Positions 23,894-35,357 of a DNA stretch of 64,000 nucleotides are shown piece by piece. Below the pieces are notes generated by a model, which ran no database searches, was not told the origin of the DNA, and worked only from the letters and a program-made list of their open reading frames with translations. Both the position numbers and the translations under genes were made by a program. The stretch comes from Tigriopus japonicus (Eukaryota; Arthropoda; Copepoda; Harpacticoida; Harpacticidae): positions 8,140,514 to 8,204,513 of the forward strand of contig CM021319.1 of assembly GCA_010645155.1 (NCBI GenBank). Reading direction: 5' to 3'. Within the stretch, counting starts at the first letter, position 1. Each line of letters starts with the position of its first letter.

Positions 23894-24117
23894 GTCAGAA
23901 CTAAGAGCCAGAGCTCGAACTAGTTCGATTTCAAGTTCCATCGATACATATAAAAACTCAACTCAAAAGACATCAGTAGAAAAAACACGCCACAAATGGT
24001 TAAATTCATCAATTTTCCCAATATTTTTTTCCGTTAATTCCATATTTTGTCAAGTGAACCTAACTTTTTCATTAACTCAACTAAATCAATACTAAACTAA
24101 ATATATTTCGGTTCCAG

Positions 24118-24284
24118 GACAACTCGACCCAGAGGACAACTCGACCTAGGACAACTCGACCTAGCGGACAACTTGACCCAGCAGACAAATCGACCCAGAG
24201 GACAAATCGACCCAGTGGACAACTCGACCCAGCAGACAACTTGACCTTATGGTCAGCTTGACCCTGTAGACAACTAAACCCACA
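24118..24284 (+). repeat. 17-bp minisatellite, array A
   Basis: About ten units follow the consensus GACAACTCGACCCAGNN, some shortened by two bases. The same unit recurs in reverse complement at 24559-24812. Confidence 0.9.
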
Positions 24285-24558
24285 ACGAAAGTCCAGCTTG
24301 TGGAAATCTGAAAAAGCACAAAACTCAAAGCAGTGGTTCAAAATAATCACTCAAATTTAAAGAATCAAATTTGAGGAAAGAACCATCTGCTTTTGGCGTT
24401 GGGAAAATTCAGTAAAATAATATTCCAGAGCAAAAATACCTTTTGAAAATATAAGGTTCAGAATATTTTACAGATTTTCTGAAAAATAGGGATCTGCCAT
24501 GAAATTTTGATTATTTGAAGTTCAATTGACTGTTTAGTTCTGCTTTGCGCCTTTTGAA

Positions 24559-24812
24559 GTTGTCCACTGATTCAAGTTTCCGCTGGGTCAAGTTGTCTAC
24601 TGGGTCGAGTTGTCTGTTAGGTTGAGTTGTCTGCTGGTTTGAGTTTTCCACTGGGTCGAGTTGTCCGTTGGGTCAAGTTGTCCTTGGTCGAGTTGTCCTG
24701 GGTAGAGTTGTCCACTGGGTCGAGTTGTCCACTGGGTCGAGTTGTCCGTTGGGTCGAGTTGTCCGTTGGGTCGAGTTGTCCTGGGTCGAGTTGTCTGCTG
24801 GGTCGAGTTGTA
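24559..24812 (-). repeat. 17-bp minisatellite, array B (inverted relative to A)
   Basis: About fifteen units read GTTGTCCNNTGGGTCGA, the reverse complement of array A. Several units are two bases shorter (GTTGTCCTGGGTCGA). The array starts abruptly and ends in a diverged unit. Arrays A and B are separated by about 275 bp of single-copy sequence, so the locus can form a large hairpin. Confidence 0.9.
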
Positions 24813-24863
24813 CTGTCACCATATATTTTTTGTTGTATACTGAAATAAAAACTCACTAAATTT

Positions 24864-24878
24864 GATGATGATGATGAT
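24864..24878. repeat. (GAT)5 microsatellite
   Basis: Five GAT units lie just after minisatellite array B. Confidence 0.85.
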
Positions 24879-25139
24879 TTATTTCAGGAATATTATTTCG
24901 TGTCAGTTTGGTTATATCATGAATATGGAGGCATTGCCTTCTAATAACATTAACATAATACATATGAACACAAATATATATTCCTCAGATCCTGGATAAG
25001 CTATTGCTTGTTTTCATCAGGACCTGGGTACGAAAAAATGATATGAAATTGTGTTGCAGGTGCCATTTTGGAACACAATTGGAAACTAAATATGAGTTAA
25101 CATGCTAATGCTAATTGAATTTATGTAGTAAAGTGATTG

Positions 25140-26060
25140 CTTCAGTCACCCAATTGGTTGACCATATCGAGCAGATCATTTAGGGGCTTGAAAGTCACGA
25201 GTCAGTTGATGTAGTATATCTTGACTTTGCCAAGGTCTTTGATAAGGTAGATCATCATGGTCTTTTGCTCGATCAACTCAAAGAGTTTGGGATCCAGGGT
25301 AAGGTCCTGAATTGGATTGGTAGTTTCATGAGTTTAAGGAAGCAAATAGTCAAGGTTGAAGGATCATTTAGTGGCATGTATGATGTCAAGTCAGGTGTTC
25401 CACAAGGCTCCGTTTTAGGTCCGCTCCTGTTTACATTGACCGGGATGAAATTCCGCACAATGACGTATGGGACGTCAAAGTTAGATGCTCCACTCAAAGA
25501 CAATGTAGGTTGTGATATTGAGCAGGTTGGTCCATGAGGGATTTAGGAGTTGTCATCCAAGATGATGGAAAGTTTGATGAGCATATCCAGCTGAAAGTGG
25601 GGAAGGTATTTCAAACGTGCGGCTGGATCTATCGCACTTTCAAGCCCAGAGATAGTATTAGGATGCTAACTCTGTACAAATCGATTGTTCAACCGCATCT
25701 TGAATATGCCTCACCCATTTGGGCTCCAATGAGTTCGGCAGGTTTGCAAAAGGTCGAGCAGGTCCAAAGATGTTTCACTAGGAACATCACCGGAATGAGA
25801 GAGCTCTCGTATTGGGAGAGGCTCCAGAAATTAGGGTTGTACAGTACTCAGAGAGGGTATGAAAGGTATGTGATACTCTATATCTTCAAGAGCATTCATG
25901 GGCTTAGTTAACCCAGGCTTTGAGATCAGTTGTAGCGATCCACGTTACTGAAAAAATCATATCTAGTTTCCATCGAAATTCCCAAACATGATGAAATGTG
26001 ATTCAGGCTCAGGAAACCAAGAGGACCAACTTTGATATACTGAGTTTCTCAAAGTCAGGT
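25140..26060 (+). pseudogene. CR1/Jockey-type LINE reverse transcriptase fragment
   Basis: The frame contains YLDFAKVFDKVDHHGLLLDQ and then SGVPQGSVLGPLLF, two hallmark blocks of non-LTR retrotransposon reverse transcriptases. Translation then jumps to GMKFRTMTYGTSKL, skipping the YxDD catalytic block. After a stop at about 25537 the downstream portion resumes with RDLGVVIQDDGKF, LTLYKSIVQPHLEYASPIW and YWERLQKLGLYS, the usual post-RT thumb and C-terminal motifs. Degenerate C-terminal codons continue to about 26060. There is no endonuclease domain upstream and no visible poly(A) tail. This is a dead, internally deleted, 5'-truncated copy. Confidence 0.88.
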
Positions 26061-27360
26061 CTAGATTAAAAGTTATATACCTAAAAACCAATTAAACAAA
26101 TTAATTTTTCAAAATCTAGTCAGTATACTTTTAGAGCATATTTAAATACCTTTCGAATCGAAATTGCTTGAAAATATGTTGCTCAGCTGCTGAGTTATTT
26201 GAGTTTCATTTCTGGCCAAAAAAACGAAAAAACCTTCCGGGTACAGGGAAACTCAAATTCCCAAACAAATGATGTAGATTTTTGATGTCACAAAATGAAA
26301 TAAAAAATCTTCATTCTTCTGTGTTTTATTGTTACATTATAAAATAACATTTATTATAACTTAATAAACACTAAAAATGCCTATTTTTGAAAAACTATGT
26401 TTCCAGTGAATTCAGTACATTCGGTTAGGTTTTCAAATGAAAGTTGAAAAAAAAAATGTTGAACAGATGTGTCTTCGTATTTTGTGAGAATTCGATATTT
26501 CTCGAAGGACCATGGTCAAATCGACCAAGATCGATTTTTTAAAACCTTATTGAATTTTACTAAATTTGCATCGAGCACTTAACAGTAAAACCTTTTCCAT
26601 GATTCAAAAGCCACAATTCGAAAAATTATATTTTTGGTGTTTTCGGAAATAATATATATTATTTTGACATACTCTGACAAAACATGAAAAATAACACACA
26701 CCCCCCCCAAAAAAAAAAGAAACTTCTGTCAAGTGATGAAAAGATGTGTTTTCATGACTTTTACTTATGTGAGATTTTACAATGTTTTGAAGGCAGATCA
26801 AGTAAGCCTTGCACATTCAGTGGCTCAGTCAAACTCGCCGTTTGACACCGAAAAAGCATCTGACCATTGGTTCACTTCATCTTGAACTTGCTTGGCTGGG
26901 GGCCCGAATTCAAATGCATTTTTCAAACGGAGGGTCAATCGTGATTTTTGGTGGGTCACAAATACCGAAATGGGATGGTATAATATAGGACTATTTACTC
27001 AAAATAGTGCTATAGTGTTTGTGTATAGCAATGTGCTTAAGAACAACGACAAATGACAAACGCAAAACAACTTACAAAATTTTGAGGCTCATCAACTGTA
27101 AGCTGTGAACATCTTTTTCTTATTTTGATTTCCATAGAGTGGCCGCACATCATGCGTTGAAATCTGCCTCCTCTCTATCGTAGATCAAGACGAGCTTAAT
27201 GAAAAAAGATTTTTCAAGAGCCAAAAACTCGAATCCTTATTTCTTGCAAGCTGCTTGAACAGTTTTTCTCTTTGTTTTGATACCGTCGCTTGATCAGCTG
27301 ATGCAAAGTCAATCCACGAATTGCGTGTTGTTATGCAATTTGAATATTAAACTGAATGAG
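26061..27360. other. AT-rich non-coding stretch
   Basis: No gene recognised. A C-run followed directly by an A-run lies at about 26701-26718, a possible site of sequencing error. The 3' UTR of the Gly/His-rich gene may reach into the distal end. Confidence 0.4.
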
Positions 27361-27366
27361 TTTATT
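27361..27366 (-). terminator. Poly(A) signal for the first Gly/His-rich gene
   Basis: The minus strand reads AATAAA about 250 nt beyond the stop codon at 27618. It is the nearest canonical hexamer seen downstream of that gene. Confidence 0.5.
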
Positions 27367-27617
27367 TAAAATACATAATTCGACGAAAAGTAACATAATG
27401 ACGTTTGTGGGTGGGGTAATCAATCACCGATAAAAAGTTGCGAGGGGTCAAAGAACCGACGACGGACATTAACAATTGCAAGAATTAAAAAAGGTGTCAA
27501 TCTCTCAAATATTGGCCAGATCAAACCTCCAATAATATCACAAGGAATCTCTTGGCAAATTTCCATGCCATGAGATGGCAGGCCACAACAGAGTCAGTTT
27601 TGTGGGAGGCTTTGGCA

Positions 27618-28301
27618 TTATCGACTGAAGAACTTGTTGGTGAATCCAAACTCAGAGCCAAACCCACTGTGATGGCCGTACCCATCTCCATGACCGTGAT
27701 CGTCATGACCGTAGCCACCACCATGACCACCGCCTCCATGACCTTTGCCATAACCACCATGACCACCATGGCCTTTACCGTAGCCACCGCCACCATGACC
27801 ACCATGGCCTTTTCCATAGCCACCGCCACCACCATGGCCTTTACCGTAGCCACCACCACCATGGCCTTTACCGTAGCCGCCGCCGCCATGGCCCTTTCCG
27901 TAGCCACCACCACCATGACCGCCATGGCCTTTTCCGTAGCCACCACCACCGTGACCACCATGGCCTCCACCGTAGCCTCCGCCACCATGACCGCCATGGC
28001 CTTTTCCGTAGCCACCACCACCATGACCACCGTGACCCTTTCCGTAACCACCGCCTCCACCGCCATGGCCTTTTCCATAACCGCCACCACCGTGACCGCC
28101 GTGATCTTTCCCGTAGCCACCACCACCACCGTGACCGCCATGACCTCCTCCGCCGTATCCACCACCATGACCGCCCCCTCCATGGCCATAGCCGCCGAAT
28201 TCAAATCCATCACTGTAATCGGGGCTAGGTCCGAATTCAAATGTGTACACCACCACGATTGCTGACACAATCACAAGACTTATTGGGATTAGACATCGCA
28301 T
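27618..28301 (-). CDS. Secreted glycine/histidine-rich repeat protein A
   Basis: The 227-residue protein starts with a hydrophobic signal peptide (MRCLIPISLVIVSAIVVV) and then an acidic aromatic patch (FEFGPSPDYSDGFEFGGYGH). The body is almost entirely Gly, His, Tyr and Lys in units of the type YGKGHGGHGGGG, about ten of them. The end is a non-repetitive tail, HHSGFGSEFGFTNKFFSR. There is no cysteine in the body and no catalytic domain. The ATG is preceded in frame by TGA (28308-28310). The gene has no intron in its coding part. Long open frames on the opposite strand (27552-28265) are a by-product of the repeat. Such Gly/His/Tyr-rich secreted proteins occur as cuticle or shell matrix components and as antimicrobial peptides. 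The GHGG units could bind Cu, Ni or Zn. Which role applies here is not shown. A close paralogue lies at 34633-35274. Confidence 0.85.
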   Translation of the reverse strand: MRCLIPISLVIVSAIVVVYTFEFGPSPDYSDGFEFGGYGHGGGGHGGGYGGGGHGGHGGGGGYGKDHGGHGGGGYGKGHGGGGGGYGKGHGGHGGGGYGKGHGGHGGGGYGGGHGGHGGGGYGKGHGGHGGGGYGKGHGGGGYGKGHGGGGYGKGHGGGGGYGKGHGGHGGGGYGKGHGGHGGYGKGHGGGGHGGGYGHDDHGHGDGYGHHSGFGSEFGFTNKFFSR

Positions 28302-28342
28302 GTTGGATCAATGATGTGTTGTTGCCACACAATGATCCAAAT

Positions 28343-28383
28343 CTGAACTGATGCTGTCTTTCGAAAAGTCCGGTGCTCTTATA
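28343..28383 (-). promoter_or_regulatory. Core promoter of gene A: TATAAGAG plus TCAGT initiator
   Basis: On the minus strand TATAAGAG (28376-28383) is followed by CATCAGTTCAG, whose A at about 28349 is the likely start site. The spacing is near that of arthropod TATA-Inr promoters. The same two elements at identical spacing stand before the paralogue. The implied 5' UTR is about 48 nt. Confidence 0.75.
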
Positions 28384-28506
28384 TTGAGAAATCCTTGGAT
28401 GTGTTAAAGGTACCAAATCCATTAGATGTACAGGCGTTGCAAAAAGCAGAGTTGCTCGTGTTCTCAATGAAAGAGGTTGGGCTTGGATGCTTGGTGACTG
28501 TTGCAA

Positions 28507-28617
28507 GATGCGTCAGCACAGCTCAAGCATCGGGTGTGAATTGGTCATTTGCTTTTCAGTGTGTTATTGGATATGAGAGAAGGACGGAAATCAACGTGGA
28601 ATCAGATCATGGAGATG
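28507..28617 (-). promoter_or_regulatory. Conserved upstream block, gene A
   Basis: Blocks GCGTCAGC, GTCATTTGCTTTT, CGGAAATC and TGGAATcAGATCATGG recur in the same order and strand at 35507-35628, upstream of the paralogue. Conservation in non-coding DNA beside two duplicated genes suggests either shared enhancer sequence or simply recent duplication. Confidence 0.55.
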
Positions 28618-28619
28618 CA

Positions 28620-28904
28620 TTTTCACGTTTAATTATAGTTTCTCGTTAGTTCCTTGATGAGAATTGTCCCTTGAATTCTTGAATTTCCGTCTTGATTCAA
28701 TATTGGAATTGACCAGACACTCAGAGATATGATTTTATTACCCGTGGCGGCTTTCTAACGCTGACAGTAACGTTTGAAACATTGAACTTATCTTTTGCAA
28801 AAGATTCTCTGAAGCAAAACTTATCCTATTCAAATTTGTTTTAAATTCAACTGTATCATCACAAAGCATAAACTCATGGATTCTGCTTGAGTTTATTGTA
28901 AACA
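28620..28904. other. Spacer upstream of gene A
   Basis: AT-rich sequence with no recognised gene or repeat. Confidence 0.4.
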
Positions 28905-29004
28905 GAGGCTAGTTTTTTAAGACGCAAAGATCGATCTTAACATCGTACTTTAGTACTGTAAGTTCGATCTTGAGATCGATCTTTGCGCTTAAAAAACTAG
29001 CCTC
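28905..29004. repeat. 100-bp snap-back palindrome
   Basis: The left arm starts GAGGCTAGTTTTTTAAG and continues CGCAAAGATCGATCTTAA. The right arm is its reverse complement with one single-base indel and one substitution over about 36 bp. A loop of roughly 27 bases separates them. The sharp ends suggest a miniature inverted-repeat transposon. No target duplication is visible. Confidence 0.75.
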
Positions 29005-32000
29005 AGATCTCTTGACCTGCCTACATTCTGTAGCCATTCGGCCTTTCTTTGCCTAGAACTTGCTCAAAGCCATGTCAAAGCCATTTCAGGGTGTTTTTAT
29101 TGGAATGGTAAGGAATCCAATCGGTTTTTCCTACGTCAGTCGCACTCAACTATGATAAAGGACTGTGAAAGAGCTGATCCTTTCTCAGCCTTAAATGTAA
29201 AATTAGGCAATTGTTCTACCTGATCAACCTCTCATTCAAGAGTTATCAAGACCTCCTAACATGAGCTCTTTCAAGGAAATCGCAAGACATGGAAGCCTCC
29301 ACTTAGGGTTTCAGCTGTGGATTTTTTAGAAATCGAATTCCATTCAAGTAAATGAATTTGTTTTGATAAGAATAATTAAACAATCATATAAGGATGTCGT
29401 TTGCTGAATATCAGCATGAAACGTTCCTTCATCCACGAGAAACAACGTTTCCAAATTTGCTACAAATAAGGGTCATTACCGGAGCCCTCCGATCAGTTTT
29501 GCCATCAAGGCCAAATTAGCTTTAATCAAAATTTGGTCAAAGTTCGGTTTCTTACTTTCACTAAAGCCTAACGATTCCAGTTTCTATCAAATATTATGCT
29601 TGATATTTCGTCTTGCTGATACATCTAGAAAGCCTGCTGAATTTTCTAACTTCATGACTATACTTCAAAAAAAATTAAGTTTGATGTGGTCGAGTGAGAA
29701 ACACTTCATCAGTCCTGAGTCAAGACTCGACGTATCAGGTATGCTGTGGAAGAATTGAAGAAAAGGTCAACAGATACACTTGGTGCATTCATGAGTATGC
29801 TTTGTTCATAATTCTATTTCATGTTGCAAAATGACATGTTTTTAAGTCGCCAAGTCATTGTGTAACCAGATTGCCCCATAAAATATTCATGGAAATAGAC
29901 CGACAAAAAACTATGTTTTCCTTTAAATAGACCGTCTTGTCGCTGTTGGCAGCGTTCCTGATTTTACTGATCAAGGAGAACGACCGTCCGACCGTCTTCC
30001 TCTCCTCGTGCTGAGAGAAGGCATAAAATTCAGGGCAGCAGAAATGAAAATGTTCAGGGCGGCAAACATAAAAATAGGGATTCAATGCTTAAATAACATT
30101 GATAATAGTGTGCAACACACGTGGATCATATCTTTGATACAAATAACAATACGATTGAAAGAATATCATGTAACTTAATACTTCCAACGCAATAAGAAAT
30201 TCTGATCCTGAATGCTCTGAAGTGACGTCACGGGTAATGTTCGTCATGCATGCGCGCGAAAACGAGAGAAAATTTGACCCTACATCGCCCTTTTGGATGA
30301 TTGTAGGTGTTTGTGAGATTTGAATTGCCAGTCAGGCAATTGGTTTGATTTGATTTTTCTCTGTCTAGCACAGAATTCGAAAAATGGCTTTTGCCAGTTG
30401 TCGAGGCATCCAGATATTTAGGGATCCTTGGCTCTTTGCTTCATTCAATTTGATTTGATTAGAAATATCGAAAATTCTTCAAAATGACTCACTTTTTTGG
30501 GCTCTCAACCATTGTAGTTGTAACAAATGATCCTCAATAACATTTATAAAATATCCAGTGGTCACCCAATCACTCGAGGTTTTGGGATGGCCTTCCCTCT
30601 TGTGGTTCGCCCTTTTTTCTCTCTTGTATTTCCATCCAGCCAGTACACCTAAATCAGCCAGCTTTAATAGTGTTGGAGTGGCTCTTAACATTGAACATTT
30701 CTGGATTTTGATATCAAGGGGCCATAATCGGATTTCTAGTGCACACTAAAAAAATTGCTGTTACCCTGTCTAGACCACGTTTTTACACTTCTGAACCAGT
30801 TCCTGGTATTCTAGACTGCAGGGTGACTGAAAACAAGGTTCACGGCAATGACTTAAAAGCGATTTTCGCACAAGGTCGCTTGAACTATAATTGATCTTTG
30901 CTATACCCTCGATGATATTCCAAAATGTTTCAGCAACTTTCATTTCGATGTCCAGGTGGGATAAGAAATTGCATCTCACTAAAGCCTAGTTCGTTCAGTT
31001 GCCCCCAAATTATTCAAGTATTACTTTTACATTTTAACAAGTAAAGGATGTCTCACCTACCAGCTAAATTGTGAAGAAGGAAAAGGTCAAATATACTTCT
31101 TTGACGGACTTTTCCCAAAAACTGAGTCTAAGTAAGAGAGTTCTGGCAGATTAATGAAGTATGCTTTCGGTTAATTATGAATCATAATGGCCATCGTTAC
31201 GCTTGAAAAATGTATGGCCTTTGTCTAGTTTTCAACCGAGTCCTTCGGGGTGCCCACATTCGTAAAATGAGTTTCATAGTTTCTCTTCTCCAAAATCAGT
31301 GATGACCTAACGCAGGTTACAAATTGTTGGACGATTTATGTTTTCGTAGTGTGGACGGATGAGTATAGTCTTATCTTAAAGCTTCGTTTTTGTTGCATAC
31401 GTATAACATCATATATAATAACGCATAAAAAGTTAGAATGTAAAATACTCACACTTCATCATCCTTTCGCCCACCTTTTTTTAGGCCGTCCACATTGGAA
31501 AAAAACATCCGTGGATGGAGTTTTCTCAAGAAAAAAAGGTTTTTACCTAACACGTTTTTGAGTTTTTATTTTATCATAAAATATCATACAATAACGTGTT
31601 AAAACACAAGGAAATCCGCTTAGATTATTTGGTCTAAAAAAATCCGTGTACCCATAACTTCATCAACAAACCCATGAATAGACCTTACACAATGTGGATA
31701 GATTAGAACAAGCACTAAAAAGGCGGATGTTGCTAATGTACTGTTATCAACTTCTCTCCATGTACAGTACGTAAGTACAATAACTTGAAATGTCCAGATG
31801 TAATATCGAATATTAATGAATTAGGGTCCAAGTTCTAAACTACTGTGGAATGTTGATTTGAAATGCACTTGTTGCTTTGTATGGGTTTAAACTGTGAATT
31901 TAAAACTTACATAACTCTGGGTACATTTTACTGCTTTATCCTCCATTGTTCAATGAATTGTTCTAATACAGTTCCATGTAGTGGAAAGAAGTATAATGAT

Positions 32001-34530
32001 AATTAGTATTTGTTATTCGCGCTAAGTTCTATTTTTAGTACCGTTTCAATTTCAGATCGAAGTCACATTTTAATTTTGCAAATCATGATACTCGTATCAA
32101 ACTTATCTAGGAATGTACTGTATAATCTTGTATGGCGGAAGATTATAAAAACTTCAAGTCCATTGAACAATGCATACCCGTATCAAATTCTTACCAGCAC
32201 ATTGCACTGAACTTCTGAAATCTTTAAGCATGAACAAAACGAAGTGTTCCAATGTTCAATGAAACCACTCAAAAAAACTGTCAATTCTAAAAGTAAAACG
32301 GTATTGAAGGATATTTCTGAAACATCGATAAATGCCAAAGTGAAAAATGATACAGTATTTGCAATAAAGCTCTTAAATACGTAAGTCACGTGAAGTAAAA
32401 GTAAGGAGACAACCAGATCTGCACAATACTTTTTGATGAATTTTAAGGATAGTTGTTTCTATGTGGAATTTGACGTCGTCGGCCATTACAGTTCTCAATT
32501 GTCAAGGTGAAATGCTATTTATTATTAGATATTTTATTTATTAATTTAGATATATAAATTATGAGGCCAAATAATAGAAACTATTGGACTAACGAAAGAA
32601 ATTTGTTCCAAAAAACAAAATCTTTTTTTTTGACCTACAGAGCAACCAAATAATTTCCGAACAAGAAGACGAAAACTTTTTAATTAAATTATCTGATCAG
32701 AAATTGGATCACCTTTTGCCATTTTTTTGCCTTTCTTTTTTCAGTAAAAGCAACTTGACTTTGCCAGAAATATGCATCTCAAAACAAAATCTCTTTGGTT
32801 GCCAAGGAAATGAAATCTGATGGAACTTTTCGCTTAAAGTAAAAAAATTCACCTAAATCTTAGTGAGCATTTTTGACAAACTAATTCGGCAAACTAATTT
32901 CCGAATCCTCACAACTCAAGGAAATCCAAAGCTCGTCTTCACTCATAATTTTTCGGTGAGCTATTAAGCAACAAGCCAAGAGTCGGCCAAGTTAAAGATT
33001 TCAAGTTCATTGTGTCTGAACTCTTCAACCTCTTCCATTCATGCTTCGTTTCAACTTGAAAATGAGGGCCAACAATTACAGAGTGTGGGTGTCAGGAACC
33101 TGGTTGGTTGGCTGAGACACTCTGGGTTTGGCCCAAATTTAAAGAGCAAAACAACAACAAAAACCTTACTAACTCTCAAAGGTAATTTCTAGCCCTTGAC
33201 ACCAAACCTGCATAAAATGACTTTTGAAATGGGCTTGGTGGCTTCCATTTACGAGTGAAATACTGCATACTTGAGGTGAAACTCTCCCAACCCTCCAAAA
33301 ATACCTAACATAGGTGGAATGCCAATTTGCTTTGGGAATTGCCTCGCCGATCGATTTGACCCGGCTTCGTTTGAAGACTTGAAAATCGACTTCAGATCGT
33401 TCAAAAGGTGTAATTTGGAGTGGATAATTCATAATTCAACCACAACAAAAGATTGATGCAAATGGATAGCCCCATAATCTGCTCTGTGAAATGGTTCCCA
33501 TTGCCAATTTGCCCATCAATAGCACCTTTACACCTGGATGCACTCAAGGATGTTAGACCCACCAGAAGACAGTTTTGCACTGAACTACGTGTGCAAAGAT
33601 TTAGAGCATGAAAACAAGAAACCTACACTTTTGTGGAGAAAAACCTAATGGTTGTGATTTGATAGGTTTCAGAATAAGAATCGTTTCGAAATAGAATGAA
33701 TGCTTCCCTTTTCATCGTGAATCGATCATTGACAAAAGGTGGCCAACGAGTCAAGTTTTGAACATCAAACGGTCGTGGGTTCTTTCTTGCCGTGATTTTA
33801 CGTGGGTGTTAATGTTCTTCAAGGCGAATGGATCTTCCTCATTATTTCAAGGCCGTGCAATGCAACTTGATCAACAAGTTTTCTACAGCGTTGTCGAGAA
33901 GTATTAAATTCTTTTAAAACTTGCACACTTCGTCTCTTTGACGTCTTTTACAGATTAAGATTAGGGTCTTGTTAATTGAACTAACTTTGTCATCCTTTTA
34001 TCTTGACGAATAAGGCGATCTTAAAAAAGTATTAGACGATTAAAGATTTGACCATTGGCCCACTATATAGTTCAGAACTTCCGCGACAATGTTTAATGAT
34101 GATGTTTTTTAGGGCTAGAACTCAATTAGTCAGCCAGGTTGGAGGCTCGTGCAAGAACTAATTGCCGATCAAAAGAGACCTTGGGTGGAATTGACCTGGC
34201 TGAGAGACGAGTGGGTGAGTTGATGATGCACTTACGACTGTATTACCATAAGAATAAGATAAGTAAAATAACGATAACAATGGTTGACTGAGCTTATGAG
34301 TATAAGATAACGACTTATGAGCTGTGAACAAGGCAATAAAGTGAAATCTTGTTGTGCTTTAACAATAACAAATGTAGGAAACAAAGGAGTTGCAAGGTGT
34401 GTGTTTCACTCTCCGGAGCAAAGTTGTACCCTTGGAGAGTGCCATCACGTCACATTCTATCACGTATCACCAAAAGGCCATGACTGATCGAAAACGACCA
34501 CTTTGGCTATCACAATAAGGAGCTGCTTGC
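29005..34530. other. AT-rich non-coding stretch between the paralogues
   Basis: Open frames are short and none is recognised. No transposon ends were seen. The region separates the two Gly/His-rich genes. Confidence 0.45.
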
Positions 34531-34632
34531 AAAATGGGTCATCTGGAGGGAGTTTGAGTTTTCAATGACTCTCCTGGTAACTGAGAACTTTTGTTAGGCA
34601 GAGTTGAGGAGAGGTTTCGAGAGTAGACGCAA

Positions 34633-35274
34633 TTATCGGTTGAAGAACTTGTCGGTGAATCCAAAATTGGAACCAAACCCACTGTGGTGTCCATAGCCGT
34701 GACCGTGACCGTGATCATCATGATGATGATCGTCATGACCATATCCCCCGTGACCATGACCGTGACCACCATGTCCATATCCACCGTGACCGTGACCGTG
34801 GTCGTCATGACCGTATCCACCATGACCATGACCGTGATCATCATGACCATGACCATATCCTCCTCCATGGCCACCATGTCCTTTACCATATCCTCCATGA
34901 CCACCATGTCCTTTGCCATATCCTCCGTGACCACCATGTCCTTTGCCATAACCGCCATGGCCGCCATGTTTCTTGCCGTATCCTCCACCATGTCCGCCAT
35001 GACCCTTGCCATAGCCTCCATGTTTCTTGCCGTAGCCACCATGTTTCTTGCCATAGCCGCCATGTTTCTTGCCGTAACCGCCATGTTTCTTGCCGTAGCC
35101 GCCGCCGTGTTTTTTCTTGCCGTAACCACCGTGGCCATGGCCATGGCCGTGACCGTGGCCATAACCGCCCAATTCAAAGCCACCATGGTCATCATGGCCG
35201 TGGCCGAATTCGAATGTGTGCACAACCACAATTGCCAACACAAGCACAAGACACATTGGAAGAAGGGAACGCAT
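34633..35274 (-). CDS. Secreted glycine/histidine-rich repeat protein B
   Basis: The 213-residue paralogue of gene A shares the same plan: a signal peptide (MRSLLPMCLVLVLAIVVV), a THTFEFG-type start of the mature chain, a Gly/His/Tyr/Lys repeat body and a tail, HHSGFGSNFGFTDKFFNR. The body differs. It opens with HG dipeptides (GHGHGHGHGHGG), then has five YGKKHGG units, then YGKGHGGHGG units, and ends with HDDHGHGHGGYG blocks. It is thus more cationic in the middle and more His/Asp-rich near the end. No intron is visible. The long opposite-strand frames at 34539-35465 and 34684-35295 are repeat shadows. The role is unknown, as for gene A: structural matrix, metal binding or antimicrobial. Confidence 0.85.
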   Translation of the reverse strand: MRSLLPMCLVLVLAIVVVHTFEFGHGHDDHGGFELGGYGHGHGHGHGHGGYGKKKHGGGYGKKHGGYGKKHGGYGKKHGGYGKKHGGYGKGHGGHGGGYGKKHGGHGGYGKGHGGHGGYGKGHGGHGGYGKGHGGHGGGYGHGHDDHGHGHGGYGHDDHGHGHGGYGHGGHGHGHGGYGHDDHHHDDHGHGHGYGHHSGFGSNFGFTDKFFNR

Positions 35275-35316
35275 TGTGGATCAAGGGAAATGTAGTTCTC
35301 ATCCAATGATCCCAAA

Positions 35317-35357
35317 CTGAACTGATGATATCTTCCGAACAGTAATCGTCTCTTATA
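35317..35357 (-). promoter_or_regulatory. Core promoter of gene B: TATAAGAG plus TCAGT initiator
   Basis: TATAAGAG (35350-35357) and CATCAGTTCAG have the same spacing as in gene A. A further shared block, GGATCATTG, follows in the 5' UTR (GGGATCATTGG here). The likely start site is near 35323, giving a 5' UTR of about 49 nt. Confidence 0.75.

Noticed and set aside
27521..28270. Ala/Met/Val/Thr-rich open frames over 230 codons overlapping gene A on both strands
   Set aside because: They are other frames of the Gly/His codon repeat. The secreted frame has the signal peptide, the promoter and a paralogue.
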